A stretch of DNA of 64,000 bases from Desulfocurvus sp. (GCA_020692325.1 JAIMKR010000003.1:218230-282229), one strand, 5' to 3'. Shown: positions 28,390 to 37,575, counted from the stretch's first letter. Notes: generated by a model from the sequence alone, not told the origin. A program made the numbers and translations.

Positions 28390-30258
28390 TCAGGCGGCCT
28401 TGCGGGCGATGATGCGCGCGGCCACGTGCCGGGCCAGGAAACGGCGGGCGTTTTCCGCGCCCATGAACCGGGCGAGGGTGCGCTCGTCGGTGCGCACAAG
28501 GTCCACGCAGATGAGGCCGTCCAGGCAGCCGCCGAAGTCCGCGTCCACATTGAAGGCGGCGATGCGTCCGCCGAGCTTGAGGTACTGCCGCAGCAACACC
28601 GGCACGCCCCTGCCGCGCTCCACCTCGGCGACAAGATCGTTCAGGTCGCCGGGGTCGCGGAAGGCGATGTCCGGCACGCTCACGTCCAGCCGGGTCAGCT
28701 GGCGCTCGCGCGGGGGGCGCGTGGGTTTGACCAGCCGGGCCAGGCCGGCGTCGAAGCTGTGCCGCCGCAGGAACTGCATCATGATCTCCCGCGCCAACGG
28801 TGAGTACTCGCCGGAGATGCTCACGCAGCCGAAGAGCACGCGGTAGCGCGGATTGCGCGACACGAACTCGGCCAGCCCCTTCCACAGCAGCAAAAGCGGC
28901 TGGTAGGACTTCTGATAGCGCGCGCGCACAAAGGAGCGCCCCAGTTCGAGGGCCGGTCCCAGGCGGTTCCAGAACGCCGGCTTGATGCGGAACTGGCTCG
29001 ACGTGTACAGCCCGGCCGGGCCGTGCGCGCGGATGACCTCGTCCGTGGGGGCGAAACGGTAGGCCCCGGCCAGTTCCCCGGCCACCTCGTCCCAGAGGAT
29101 GAGGTGCCGGTAGCGCGCGTCGTACTCGTCGGTGTCCAGCGGACGGCCCGTGCCCTCGCCGACGCTGCGGAAGGTGCTCTCGCGCAGACGCGCCACCTCG
29201 TGCAGAATGGCGGGAATTTCGGCGGCCGTGGCCTCGAAGACCATGAAGGGAGCGCCGCGCACGAGAATGCGCTCCGGGGCCAGCGCGGCGATCTCGCGCA
29301 GACGCGCCTCGCGCGGGCGCGCCGGGGCCAGCGCGGTCTCCGGCCCGGAGCGCCGGCGCGAGGCGGGAGCCGCGTCGCCGCACCGGTCGGCCCGGCGACG
29401 CAGAATGTGGCAACGAAAGCGCAGGTAGGCCGAGGCCTCCTCGTCGCCGCCGAGCCCGGCCAGCTTCTCCGGGGTGATGACCGCGCCGATGGCCAGACGC
29501 AGGCGGTGGCCGCACTGGCCGAGATTTTCGCGCGGGATGAGCAGCGTGCGCAGACGAGGATGCACCAGACCGGCGGCCTGGAACAGCGCGCCGTTGCGGC
29601 CCCCGAAGAACACCGGCAGCGCGGCGGCGCCGGCCTTGCGCACCAGCCCGGCCACGCCGCGCCGCCAGGGCGGATCGGCCACCATGCGCTTTTTGAGAGC
29701 CAGGCTGGAGACCTCGCCCGCCGGAAAGGCCACGATGGCCCCGCCCTTTTTGAGCCAGGCGAAGGCCGCGCGCAGTCCGGCCATGTTGCGCGCCTTGGCC
29801 CCGCTGCCGCCAAAGGCGTCGATTCCGATGAGCAGCGGGCGCATTTCGGGAATGGCCGAGAGCAGCTGATTGGCCAGGATTTTCACGTCCGGACGCACGG
29901 CGAGCAGCAGCTTGGCCAGCACCAGCCCCTCCACCACGCCGAAGGGATGGTTGGACACGACGACGAGGGGGCCCGCGACCGGGATGTTGGCGAGGTCGAC
30001 GGCGGGCACGTCGGCCCCCACGCGCAGTTCGGCCAGGGCGCGGTCCAGGAACTCCGCGCCGGGGGGCGTCGCGCCCTGGCCGCCGGCCTCGCGGGCCGGA
30101 TGATGGGCGCGGGCGTACATGGTGTTCAGCGTCTCCAGGCGCAGCATGCTGGAAAGAGGCTTACGCAGGGCGGTGAGCAGCGCGTTCTTGAAGACGGAAT
30201 CGGTGATGGGGGGAATGCGGAAGGGACGTTGGTCTTGTTCTTGCCTGGGGTCTGGCAT
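28390..30258 (-). CDS. Bifunctional acyltransferase of the ornithine-lipid (OlsF) type
   Basis: This 622-aa protein joins two acyltransferases. The N-terminal part is a lysophospholipid-type O-acyltransferase with [11 protein letters not shown] (His104) and [14 protein letters not shown], where OlsA/PlsC have NHx4-5D and FPEG. The C-terminal part is an OlsB/hemolysin-like GNAT N-acyltransferase with [21 protein letters not shown] and [14 protein letters not shown]. Together they resemble OlsF, which makes ornithine lipids by first N-acylating ornithine and then O-acylating the lyso-form. Ornithine lipids are phosphorus-free and are made in phosphate shortage by many bacteria. PHO-box-like repeats upstream (30342-30369) support this reading. 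The gene lies just upstream of the GAK operon and on the same strand. Confidence 0.83.
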   Translation of the reverse strand: MPDPRQEQDQRPFRIPPITDSVFKNALLTALRKPLSSMLRLETLNTMYARAHHPAREAGGQGATPPGAEFLDRALAELRVGADVPAVDLANIPVAGPLVVVSNHPFGVVEGLVLAKLLLAVRPDVKILANQLLSAIPEMRPLLIGIDAFGGSGAKARNMAGLRAAFAWLKKGGAIVAFPAGEVSSLALKKRMVADPPWRRGVAGLVRKAGAAALPVFFGGRNGALFQAAGLVHPRLRTLLIPRENLGQCGHRLRLAIGAVITPEKLAGLGGDEEASAYLRFRCHILRRRADRCGDAAPASRRRSGPETALAPARPREARLREIAALAPERILVRGAPFMVFEATAAEIPAILHEVARLRESTFRSVGEGTGRPLDTDEYDARYRHLILWDEVAGELAGAYRFAPTDEVIRAHGPAGLYTSSQFRIKPAFWNRLGPALELGRSFVRARYQKSYQPLLLLWKGLAEFVSRNPRYRVLFGCVSISGEYSPLAREIMMQFLRRHSFDAGLARLVKPTRPPRERQLTRLDVSVPDIAFRDPGDLNDLVAEVERGRGVPVLLRQYLKLGGRIAAFNVDADFGGCLDGLICVDLVRTDERTLARFMGAENARRFLARHVAARIIARKAA

Positions 30259-30341
30259 TGCGGCCTCCCTGGCTGCGGGTTGGCGGGGCCGGTGCGGCCA
30301 TCCGCTCTTGCAGGGAGCCTATGCGCAACGCCTCGCGCATT

Positions 30342-30369
30342 GGTGTCCGCCATGTGACGGCGCGGTGAA
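30342..30369 (-). promoter_or_regulatory. Three phased PHO-box-like repeats upstream of the acyltransferase
   Basis: Read on the minus strand, TTCACC (30364-30369), GTCACA (30353-30358) and GACACC (30342-30347) follow each other with an exact 11-base period, 84-111 bases before the ATG. The -10 is not clear. Confidence 0.48.
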
Positions 30370-30475
30370 TATTATGAGGACGACCCGCCAAATCCTTTTC
30401 CGTGCGCAAGGGGGCGATCCGCCATTTACTTTTCCACGCCGGCAAGGCATGCCATCGCCCCGCGGCGCAATTGTC

Positions 30476-30504
30476 TTGACCTGCCCGGCGCGCCTTTTTA
30501 GAAG
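30476..30504 (+). promoter_or_regulatory. Sigma-70 promoter of upp
   Basis: TTGACC (30476-30481) and TAGAAG (30499-30504) are separated by 17 bases. The expected transcript start is near 30511, leaving a short leader with an AAGGAG site before the upp ATG. Confidence 0.65.
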
Positions 30505-30547
30505 AAACGGACCCGTTTGGTCCGCACCTCAAAACAAGGAGAACACC

Positions 30548-31174
30548 ATGGCCGTTCATGTGGCCCAACACCCGCTCGTCAAGCACAAACTCGGCCTTCT
30601 GCGCAAACACGACATCACCACCAGCCTCTTCCGCAACGTGACGCAGGAAATCGCCCGGCTGCTGACCTACGAGGCCACCAAGGACCTGGAGACCGAGACG
30701 AAGACCATCCGCGGCTGGGCCGGCGAGGTGGACATCGAGCGCATCAAGGGCAAGAAGATCACGGTGGTGCCCATTCTGCGCGCGGGTCTGGGCATGATGG
30801 ACGGCGTGCTGGACATGGTGCCCGGCGCGAAGGTCAGCGTCGTCGGCTTCTACCGCAACGAGGAAACGCTGGAGCCAGTCCAATATTACGTGAAGCTCGC
30901 CAAGGACATCAAGTCGCGCATGGCCCTCATCCTCGACCCCATGCTGGCCACGGGCGGCACGCTCATGGCCACCATCGACCTGCTCAAGAAGTCCGGCTGC
31001 ACGCAAATCCGCGGTCTGTTCCTCGTGGCCGCGCCCGAGGGCATCAAGCGCATCACCGAGGCACACCCCGACGTGGACATCTATTGCGCGGCCGTGGATG
31101 AACGCCTGAACGACAAGGGCTACATCCTCCCGGGTCTGGGCGACGCGGGCGACAAGATCTTCGGCACCAAATAG
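30548..31174 (+). CDS. upp: Uracil phosphoribosyltransferase
   Basis: This 208-aa cytoplasmic enzyme makes UMP from uracil and PRPP. It has the family markers [15 protein letters not shown] at the start, [13 protein letters not shown], the PRPP loop [13 protein letters not shown] and the C-terminal uracil site [12 protein letters not shown]. The length equals that of E. coli Upp. An AAGGAG lies seven bases before the ATG at 30548. The uracil permease gene follows on the same strand; a short hairpin lies between them. Confidence 0.97.
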   Translation: MAVHVAQHPLVKHKLGLLRKHDITTSLFRNVTQEIARLLTYEATKDLETETKTIRGWAGEVDIERIKGKKITVVPILRAGLGMMDGVLDMVPGAKVSVVGFYRNEETLEPVQYYVKLAKDIKSRMALILDPMLATGGTLMATIDLLKKSGCTQIRGLFLVAAPEGIKRITEAHPDVDIYCAAVDERLNDKGYILPGLGDAGDKIFGTK

Positions 31175-31179
31175 CGGTG

Positions 31180-31202
31180 GGGGCGAAAGCCCCTCTTTTT
31201 TC
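31180..31202 (+). terminator. Hairpin between upp and uraA
   Basis: GGGGC (31180-31184), a GAAA loop and GCCCC (31189-31193) are followed by TCTTTTTT. This is a compact rho-independent terminator or attenuator, so uraA may be read only in part from the upp promoter. Confidence 0.7.
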
Positions 31203-31297
31203 GCCCGTCGCCAGGCGCGGCCTTCCCCAAGGCCGGGCGCGGGCGTGGTCACGGAACCGGCACGCGGTTCGAGAACCATAACCAAGGGGACCAGTCG

Positions 31298-32602
31298 ATG
31301 GCCAGAAGGACCATTCACGTCGAGGAGAAAGTACCCTTTCTGCAGGGTATTCCGCTCAGTCTGCAACATCTTTTCGCCATGTTCGGAGCGTCGGTGCTGG
31401 TGCCAACGCTCTTCCACATCGACCCGGCCATCGTGCTCCTGATGAACGGAGTTGGCACGCTGATCTACCTGACGCTGTGCCAGGGCAAGGCCCCGGCCTT
31501 CCTCGGCTCCAGCTTCGCCTTCATCTCACCGGTTTTCGTGGTGCTCGGCGCGGACAAGGCCATGTGGGCGGCCAACTACCCCATGGCGCTGGGCGGTTTC
31601 ATCGCCTCGGGCGTCATCTTCATCTGCATCGCGCTCATCATCTGGCGGTTCGGACCTGGGTGGATCAACTTCGTGCTGCCGCCGGCCACCATGGGGGCCA
31701 TCGTCGCCCTCATCGGCCTGGAGCTGGCCAGCGTGGCCACCGGCATGGCCGGCCTCACCCCGGACAAGGTCACCGGCGCGTACGACACCAACGCCATCAT
31801 CGTCTCCATGATCACGCTGCTCACCGTCGCCTTCGGCACTGTGGTGTTCCGCGGCTTCTTCGCCATCATCCCGGTGCTCATCGGCATCCTGGTGGGCTAC
31901 GGCGTGTCCATGGGCATGGGCATGGTCGACTACGGCATTCTGGAAAAGGCCCCCATTCTGGCCATGCCCACCTTCTACACGCCAGTGTTCAACATCAACG
32001 CCATCATCATCATCATCCCGGCGGCGCTGGTGGTCATCAGCGAGCACATCGGCCACCTGGTGGTCACCGGCAACATCGTGGGGCGGCAGCTCACCCGCGA
32101 TCCCGGTCTGCACCGCTCGCTCATGGGCGACGGCGTGTCCACCGTGCTCTCCGGCTTCATGGGCTCCGTGCCCACCACCACCTACGGCGAGAACATCGGT
32201 GTCATGGCCATCACCCGCGTGTACTCGGTGTGGATCATCGGCGGCGCGGCTGTGCTGTCCATCTGCCTGGCCTTCGTGGGCAAGCTCTCGGCCTTCATCC
32301 AGTCCATTCCCGCCCCGGTGATGGGCGGCGTGTGCATTCTGCTGTTCGGCGTCATCGCCGCCTCGGGCATCCGCATGCTGGTGGAGACCAAGGTGGACTA
32401 CTCCAAGCCCGTCAACCTCACCCTCACGGCCATCGTGCTGGTCATCGGCATCAGCGGCACGGCCATCAAGATCGGCGACGTGCAGCTCAAGGGCATGGCG
32501 CTGGCCACCGTGGTGGGAATGCTGCTCTCCGTGGCCTTCCGCCTGCTGGAGCACTTCGGCCTGAGCAACGAAGATCAGGCCGAGGAGACCGAGGAAGCCT
32601 AG
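31298..32602 (+). CDS. uraA: Uracil:proton symporter (UraA/NCS2 family)
   Basis: This 434-aa inner membrane permease imports uracil. Hydrophobic helices fill the chain. Family marks are VPFLQGIPLSLQHLFAMFG at the start, APAFLGSSFAFISP, the stretch HIGHLVVTGNIVGRQL with the substrate-site Glu just before it (VISEHIGH), and GSVPTTTYGENIGVMAIT. The gene follows upp, the enzyme that uses the imported uracil, so the pair forms a pyrimidine salvage unit. Confidence 0.95.
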   Translation: MARRTIHVEEKVPFLQGIPLSLQHLFAMFGASVLVPTLFHIDPAIVLLMNGVGTLIYLTLCQGKAPAFLGSSFAFISPVFVVLGADKAMWAANYPMALGGFIASGVIFICIALIIWRFGPGWINFVLPPATMGAIVALIGLELASVATGMAGLTPDKVTGAYDTNAIIVSMITLLTVAFGTVVFRGFFAIIPVLIGILVGYGVSMGMGMVDYGILEKAPILAMPTFYTPVFNINAIIIIIPAALVVISEHIGHLVVTGNIVGRQLTRDPGLHRSLMGDGVSTVLSGFMGSVPTTTYGENIGVMAITRVYSVWIIGGAAVLSICLAFVGKLSAFIQSIPAPVMGGVCILLFGVIAASGIRMLVETKVDYSKPVNLTLTAIVLVIGISGTAIKIGDVQLKGMALATVVGMLLSVAFRLLEHFGLSNEDQAEETEEA

Positions 32603-32888
32603 CCGGACGGAGGTCCGCCGAAGCTGCCTCGCCTATGAAAAGGGATGCCCCATCGGGCCGGACATTCGCCGGTGCGTGATCCGCCGGCTCCTGGCCATGG
32701 AGGATGAGCTTCGCGGTCTTCGCCGGCGATGCGCGGCGGCCATCGCGCCAGCACATGCGGGAGCGGCCATTTTCGTCGGATCGCCCCCTTCCGCCCGAAC
32801 GCTCGTCAGCGCACGGCCAGGCGGTCCGCAGTCCGCGCAGCGATGACGCGGCCAGGCGGTTGGCTGATGACGCGGCCATCGCGCCAAG

Positions 32889-32922
32889 AAAAAGGGACGC
32901 GCCCGAGGGTGCGTCCCTTTTT
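32889..32922. terminator. Bidirectional terminator between uraA and a convergent small gene
   Basis: AAAAAGGGACGC (32889-32900) and GCGTCCCTTTTT (32911-32922) form a 12-bp stem with A and T runs on both sides, so it can end transcripts from either direction. The 286 bases between the uraA stop and this site hold no gene that I can support. Confidence 0.85.
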
Positions 32923-33002
32923 ACGCCCGGGCGAAAAGCCCTCGCCGCGCGAAAGGAGCCCCGACCAACGTTTCGGGGCCTGAAATCCGAGTCGAGGCGG
33001 AT

Positions 33003-33182
33003 CTAGGCCGCGCCGCCGAGGACGCTGGCCAGACCTATGGCCGCGAGGATGGCCAGGGCGGCCCATAGGGCCGTCTTGACCGCTCCGGCGGCCGCTCCGT
33101 CGTACTGGTCGACGGAGAGCTGGCCTTCCGGCGTGAGGAGATACCGCAGGAAACGGCCAATGGCGGTGAGCAGCGCGATCAT
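33003..33182 (-). CDS. Small hydrophobic protein, function unknown
   Basis: This 59-aa protein begins MIALLTAIGRFLRYLL and ends with a membrane helix (AALAILAAIGLASVLGG). The ATG at 33182 has a GGAG six bases before it, and a bidirectional terminator follows the stop. I do not recognise the family. Confidence 0.55.
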   Translation of the reverse strand: MIALLTAIGRFLRYLLTPEGQLSVDQYDGAAAGAVKTALWAALAILAAIGLASVLGGAA

Positions 33183-33381
33183 GACGGGCTCCTTTCTCTG
33201 GGGTGCGCGGGCTGGACTGGCGCGACCACGCGTGGCAAAGTCCCCTGCGCGCAATCGCCGTGGGTCCGTCTTAGCGCGCCCGGGCGGATCGGGTCCAATC
33301 GCAATGCCTGAAGCGCGGCTTCAGGAATTCTGATGGGCCGGACGCGCGATTCCGTGATAGAAATCCGGCGGGAGGCGGGGC

Positions 33382-34287
33382 ATGGAGCTCTATCAACTAC
33401 GCACCTTCGTGGCCGTCGCCGAGGAGGGCCACCTCACCCGCGCGGCGGAGCGGCTGTTCATCAGCCAGCCTGCGGTTTCCGCGCACATCAAGGCGCTGGA
33501 GGAGGAGCTGGGGCTCGCGCTGTTCACGCGCAGCTCGCGGGGAATGCGGCTCACGCGCGAGGGCGCGGCCCTGCGTCCCCAGGCCGAGGCGGCGCTCAAA
33601 AGCGTGGACGAGCTGCGGGCCCAGGCGCGCGCCCTGCGCGAGGACGTCGATGGCGAACTCCACTTGGCGCTGAACACCGATCCCGAACTTTTGCGCGTGC
33701 AGCGGCTCATGAATCTGCTGCGCACGGCGCACCCCAAGCTGCAGGTGCACCTGCCGCAAAGCTCCAGCAACATCATCGTGGAGGACGTGCGCGCCGGGCG
33801 CGTGGACGGGGGCTTCGCCTTCGTCTCCCTGCCGGAATCCGAATCATGCCTCCCGCACGAGCTGGCCTGCCTGCACCTGAGCGACACGAGCATGCACGTG
33901 GTGGCCCCGGCCGCCATGAGCGGCCGGCTGGACGAATGCTCCTGGGCCGACCTGGCGCGCGAGCCCTGGGTCTGGTTCACGGACACGTGCCCCTGCCGGT
34001 CCATGCTGGAACACCAGCTCTCGCCGTACACGACGGAGATCAAGAAGGTCGCCGTGACGGACTACGAGGGCACGCTCAAAACGCTGGTGTCCAGCGGGGC
34101 GGGACTGGGCCTGATGCATCGCGACGAGGCAGAGGAGCTGGAACGCGAGGGAGCGGTATGCATCTGGCGGCGCGACCAGCTGCCCATCGGCATCTGCTTC
34201 CTCTACCGCGCGGACCGCGCGAGCGATCCAGGTATCCGCGCCGTGCGGCAGGCCTTGCGGGAAGTCTGGGAGCTGCCGGACTGCTAA
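33382..34287 (+). CDS. LysR-family transcriptional regulator
   Basis: This 301-aa protein has an N-terminal winged helix of the LysR type: MELYQLRTFVAVAEEGHLTRAAERLFISQPAVSAHIKALE is followed by LGLALFTRSSRGMRLT, with the effector-binding domain from about residue 90. A GGGAGG site precedes the ATG. It stands alone on the plus strand; its 3' end overlaps that of the Cys-rich protein gene by four bases. LysR regulators often control a divergent gene; here the divergent neighbour is the 59-aa membrane protein. The effector is unknown. Confidence 0.92.
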   Translation: MELYQLRTFVAVAEEGHLTRAAERLFISQPAVSAHIKALEEELGLALFTRSSRGMRLTREGAALRPQAEAALKSVDELRAQARALREDVDGELHLALNTDPELLRVQRLMNLLRTAHPKLQVHLPQSSSNIIVEDVRAGRVDGGFAFVSLPESESCLPHELACLHLSDTSMHVVAPAAMSGRLDECSWADLAREPWVWFTDTCPCRSMLEHQLSPYTTEIKKVAVTDYEGTLKTLVSSGAGLGLMHRDEAEELEREGAVCIWRRDQLPIGICFLYRADRASDPGIRAVRQALREVWELPDC

Positions 34288-34682
34288 CATTTCTCCGACG
34301 GGGAAGGCGCGACGCCTTCAACGGGCGTGGCGTTTCCCCCGGAAGCACCAAAATTGCGGCTTCCGCCGCCCCCGGCGGGACCACCGGTTCTTTCAGGGCC
34401 CTCGTCGGGGCCGAGGGTGCGCGGGGCGCGGCCGGCGCGCAGCTCGGCGTAGGCCCGCGCCAGCCGGGCCTGCACGGCCTCCCATCCGCCGGGCGAGTGC
34501 GGCAGCGGGCAGCCGGTGCAGTCCTTCACCAGCCCGCGCCACGCGGGATTCCCCCCGCAATCCTTGAGGAAATACAATGGGCAGTAGCAGAACAGGCAGT
34601 TGAACGTGGCCGGGTCCGCGCCCTTGTGGCAGGGGAAATACTCGCAGGCGGCGTTTTGAACATGCTTGTAATGCGCGCTCAT
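34284..34682 (-). CDS. Cysteine-rich small domain protein
   Basis: The first 75 residues of this 132-aa protein carry a compact cysteine-rich domain: ACEYFPCHKG, FNCLFCYCPLYFLKDCGG and DCTGCPLPHSP, the pattern of the PF04071 metal-binding domain often found in cobalamin gene clusters. The C-terminal 55 residues are low-complexity and Gly/Pro-rich. Its ATG overlaps the stop of the YjbQ-like gene (ATGA), and cobM lies just before that gene, so the three form one coupled unit. The association with cobM supports a link to cobalt or corrinoid metabolism, as inference. Confidence 0.78.
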   Translation of the reverse strand: MSAHYKHVQNAACEYFPCHKGADPATFNCLFCYCPLYFLKDCGGNPAWRGLVKDCTGCPLPHSPGGWEAVQARLARAYAELRAGRAPRTLGPDEGPERTGGPAGGGGSRNFGASGGNATPVEGVAPSPSEKC

Positions 34683-35104
34683 TCGCCCACCCCTTTCTCG
34701 GTTCCGGCCGCCGCCAGCGGCTGCACGAACACCGTGCGCCGGCGCGGGCCGTCGAACTCGCACAGATAAATTTTCTGCCACGTGCCAAGCACCAGCCCGC
34801 CGCCGCTCACCGGAACCAGCTGCGATGGGCCGACCAGACTCGTCTTGACGTGCGCGTCGCTGTTGCCCTCGACGTGCTGAAAGCCAGCGCGGCCGCCGCT
34901 TTTCGGGGCCAGCTCGGCCAAAAGCGCCAGCACGTCGCGCCGCACATCCGGGTCCGCGCCCTCGTTGATGGTGATCCCGGCGGTGGTGTGCGGTGAATAG
35001 ACGAGGACCGCGCCCTCGGAAAAGCCGGCGACGGCCCGGGCCACCTCGCCGGTGATGTCCACGAACTCCTCGCGCCGATGCGTCTCCACCATGAAGCGCC
35101 GCAT
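34679..35104 (-). CDS. YjbQ/UPF0047 family protein
   Basis: This 141-aa protein matches the YjbQ family, with FSEGAVLVYSPHTTAGITINE, the HVEGNSDAHVK segment and GTWQKIYLCEFDGPRRR. Some members show thiamine-phosphate synthase activity and are called secondary thiamine-phosphate synthases; the true role is debated. I chose the ATG at 35104 because it overlaps the cobM stop as TGATG, with GGAGGA just upstream; a GTG one codon earlier is possible. Confidence 0.85.
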   Translation of the reverse strand: MRRFMVETHRREEFVDITGEVARAVAGFSEGAVLVYSPHTTAGITINEGADPDVRRDVLALLAELAPKSGGRAGFQHVEGNSDAHVKTSLVGPSQLVPVSGGGLVLGTWQKIYLCEFDGPRRRTVFVQPLAAAGTEKGVGE

Positions 35105-35904
35105 CACTCCTCCCCTCCCCCGTCTTCCGACGCCGCGCGCCAGCCGTGCGAGAACGCCGGATCATACAAACGCGAATGCGCATCGGACGCGTCGAGCCCC
35201 TCGCCCGGCAGCACCAGGAACACGGTCTGCCGGGTGAACCCCTTGCGCCGCGCCGTGGCGGCCAACTCGTCCAGGCGCGCGCGCACCACCTCGCCGCCAG
35301 GCCAGCCCACCTTGTGGCCCAACACAACGACGGTCTCCGGCGCGTAACCGCCCGTCAGCAGCCGCTCCTGCACGCCCTCGGGATCGCCGGCGGAGAGCAG
35401 CACGGCCATGGCCGCCCCGTGCGCGGCCAGCCGGGACAGTTCCTCGGCCTCCGGTACGGGCGTGCGGCCGCTCATGCGCGTGAGGATGAACGTTTGCGGC
35501 CCGCCGGGCACCGTGAAGGAGACCCCGGCGGCTGCGGCGACGGCGAAGGCGCTGGAAACGCCCGGCACCACCTCCCAGGCGATGCCCTCGGCGTCGAGCA
35601 GCGCAGCCTGTTCGCGCACCGCGCCATAAATGGAGGGCTCGCCCGTGTGCACGCGCGCGGCCAGGCCGCCGGTGGCGGCGCAGTCGCGCAGCAGCTTGTG
35701 GGTCTCCGGCAGGGAGAGCGGCGCGGAATTGATGGCGGGAACGCCCGGGCGCACGCCGTCGAGCACCTCGCGCGGGACCAGCGAGCCGGCGTAGAGCACG
35801 AGATCGGCCGACTCGATGAGCCGCCGGCCCTTGACGGTGATGAGCTCGGGGTCGCCCGGGCCAGCGCCGATGAACCAGACCTTGCCCGGGTGGGAATCAC
35901 TCAT
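35104..35904 (-). CDS. cobM: Cobalt-precorrin-4 C11-methyltransferase
   Basis: This 266-aa SAM-dependent enzyme adds the C-11 methyl group to precorrin-4 in corrin ring synthesis. Family marks are VWFIGAGPGDPELITVKG at the start, DLVLYAGSLVP, HTGEPSIYGA, VVPGVSSAFA and PQTFILTRMSGRTPVP. It lies apart from the other cobalamin genes of this window (57.2-61.5 kb). It is the first gene of a coupled trio with the YjbQ-like and Cys-rich genes. No cobalamin riboswitch is visible in the 90 bases before it. Confidence 0.93.
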   Translation of the reverse strand: MSDSHPGKVWFIGAGPGDPELITVKGRRLIESADLVLYAGSLVPREVLDGVRPGVPAINSAPLSLPETHKLLRDCAATGGLAARVHTGEPSIYGAVREQAALLDAEGIAWEVVPGVSSAFAVAAAAGVSFTVPGGPQTFILTRMSGRTPVPEAEELSRLAAHGAAMAVLLSAGDPEGVQERLLTGGYAPETVVVLGHKVGWPGGEVVRARLDELAATARRKGFTRQTVFLVLPGEGLDASDAHSRLYDPAFSHGWRAASEDGGGEE

Positions 35905-35923
35905 GCGGCCTCCTGTGCCATGT

Positions 35924-35951
35924 AAAAAAAGGGAGGGCGCGCGGCCCTCCC
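35924..35951 (-). terminator. Terminator of roo
   Basis: GGGAGGGC (35931-35938) and GCCCTCCC (35944-35951) form an 8-bp stem, followed on the minus strand by seven T residues. It lies 42 bases after the roo stop. Confidence 0.82.
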
Positions 35952-35993
35952 CATGGTGTCATCGCGTGGCGTCGGGAAAGACGCCGGGGGAGT

Positions 35994-37208
35994 CTACTCG
36001 GCCAGCTTGGTGTTGATGGCCTGGCCGACCTTGCGGCCCAGGTCGAAGCAAGCCTGATAGGTCTCGTGGCTGGGCAGATTCTTGACCTTCACGGAAGGCT
36101 CGATGATCTCCATGCCCATGCCGGTCAGGTGCTCGGTGAGGATCTTGACGCACTCGCCGCTCCAGCCGAAGGAACCGAAAGCCGCGCCGATCTTGTTCTG
36201 CGGGCGCAGGCCCTTCATGTAGGTGAGCACGTCGGCCACCAGCGGCAGGATGCCGTTGTTGTGCGTGGGCGAGCCCACGAGCACGGCCGCGGCGTCGAAC
36301 ACCTCGCGCATGATGGCGCTGTGGTGGTTCTGCTTCACGCTCATGACGCGCACGCTCACGCCCTCCTCGGCCAGACCGTCGCAGATGGCCAGCGCCATTT
36401 TCTCGGTGCTGTGCCACATGGTGTCGTAGAAAATGACGGCCTTCTTTTTGGGCTTCTGCAGGGCGTATTCGCGGTAGGTATCCAGCGCGTGGGCCACGGC
36501 GTCCTTGCCGCGCCAGATGAGCCCGTGGTCCGGGCAGAGCATGTCGATGTCCAGGCTCATGCCGGCCAGCGCGTCCAGGGTCTTGAGCACCACCGGCGAG
36601 TACGGCAGCACGATGTTGGCGTAGTAGTCGCCCAGGGCCGTGTCCAGGGCGTGGGCGTCCACCTCGTCGGCGAAACGCTCGGTGCTGGCCCAATTCTGGC
36701 CAAAGGCGTCGGAGGAGAAGGCGATCTTGTCCTCGGGGATGTAGGAGATCATGTTGTCCGGCCAGTGCAGCATCCGCGTCTCGATGAACTGGACGGTGCG
36801 CTTGCCGAGGCTGATGGTGGAGCCGGTGGGCACGACCTGCACGGGCCAGTCTTTGGAGCCGTGGAAATAAGTGCGCATGGCCTTCTCGCCCATGGGCGAG
36901 CAGAAAATCCTCTCGGGGTGGAAGCGCTCCACGATGCGATCCAGGCAGCCGGAGTGGTCGGGCTCCAGGTGGTTCACCACCATGTAGTCAATGCGGGGCT
37001 CGCCCCCGCACGCCTGGGAAATGGAGCACAGGAACTGCTCGTAGAACTCGGCCTTCACAGTGTCGAACAAGGTGAACTTGTCGTCCTTGACGAAGAAGGA
37101 GTTGTAGGTGGTGCCGCGGGGGGAAAGGGAATAGCCGTGGAAGTCGCGGCTGTTCCAGTCGACCGCGCCTACCCAATAAATATCTTTCTTGATTTCAACA
37201 GGCTTCAT
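35994..37208 (-). CDS. roo: Rubredoxin:oxygen oxidoreductase (flavodiiron protein)
   Basis: This 404-aa soluble protein reduces oxygen to water (and often NO) with electrons from rubredoxin. The N-terminal beta-lactamase-like domain carries the diiron ligand motif HLEPDHSG with the later His and Asp ligands (RMLHWPDN, SSDAFGQ, PDHGLIW). The C-terminal domain, from about residue 255, is flavodoxin-like with the FMN loop YDTMWHSTEKM and VGSPTHNNG. A GGAGG stands before the ATG at 37208. The rubredoxin genes lie upstream on the same strand, but a terminator lies between (37537-37575), so roo probably has its own promoter in 37209-37536, where I see no clear consensus. Confidence 0.95.
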   Translation of the reverse strand: MKPVEIKKDIYWVGAVDWNSRDFHGYSLSPRGTTYNSFFVKDDKFTLFDTVKAEFYEQFLCSISQACGGEPRIDYMVVNHLEPDHSGCLDRIVERFHPERIFCSPMGEKAMRTYFHGSKDWPVQVVPTGSTISLGKRTVQFIETRMLHWPDNMISYIPEDKIAFSSDAFGQNWASTERFADEVDAHALDTALGDYYANIVLPYSPVVLKTLDALAGMSLDIDMLCPDHGLIWRGKDAVAHALDTYREYALQKPKKKAVIFYDTMWHSTEKMALAICDGLAEEGVSVRVMSVKQNHHSAIMREVFDAAAVLVGSPTHNNGILPLVADVLTYMKGLRPQNKIGAAFGSFGWSGECVKILTEHLTGMGMEIIEPSVKVKNLPSHETYQACFDLGRKVGQAINTKLAE

Positions 37209-37536
37209 TTCGGCCTCCGCATTTTTGTGCGCGAACAGGTGAAAGGGTTGCGCCGGAACCATTTGAGAACCGGCCGCCGCATCGTTGCGCTTTTTTGGAA
37301 AAAACACGGGGAGCGGCTCCCTGTCAAGAGAAGCGCGCCGTCCCCCACCGGGCGGGGAGCACGGGCCGCCGCGCGGCGTCGTTCGCCCACGGGATCCCTC
37401 GCCACGGCAACGCGCGGGAGGGACATTTCCGACCATCGGGCGGAACGCCATCGTGGGGCTTCCCCCGTCGCCACCGCCTCCCGAACCAATCCGGGGAGAG
37501 ACGTTCGGCGATTTCTGGGGACGGTCATGGCTCCCT

Positions 37537-37575
37537 CAAAAAACGGGGAGCGCCCCCGCCAAAGGAAGCGCTCCC
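37537..37575 (-). terminator. Terminator between the rubredoxin gene and roo
   Basis: GGGAGCGC (37546-37553) and GCGCTCCC (37568-37575) form an 8-bp stem, and on the minus strand six T residues follow after a short CCG. It lies 47 bases after the rubredoxin stop. The rest of the 414-base gap holds no gene that I can support. Confidence 0.75.

Noticed and set aside
23985..28412. A 1475-codon open frame on the plus strand opposite the GAK operon
   Set aside because: It is a shadow of GC-rich minus-strand genes: His-, Gly- and Glu-rich, no domains, no ribosome site, and it spans several real gene boundaries.
30361..30547. Pyrimidine-type regulatory RNA before upp
   Set aside because: The leader after the predicted transcript start is only about 35 bases, too short for a PyrR-type attenuator; a plain promoter explains the region.
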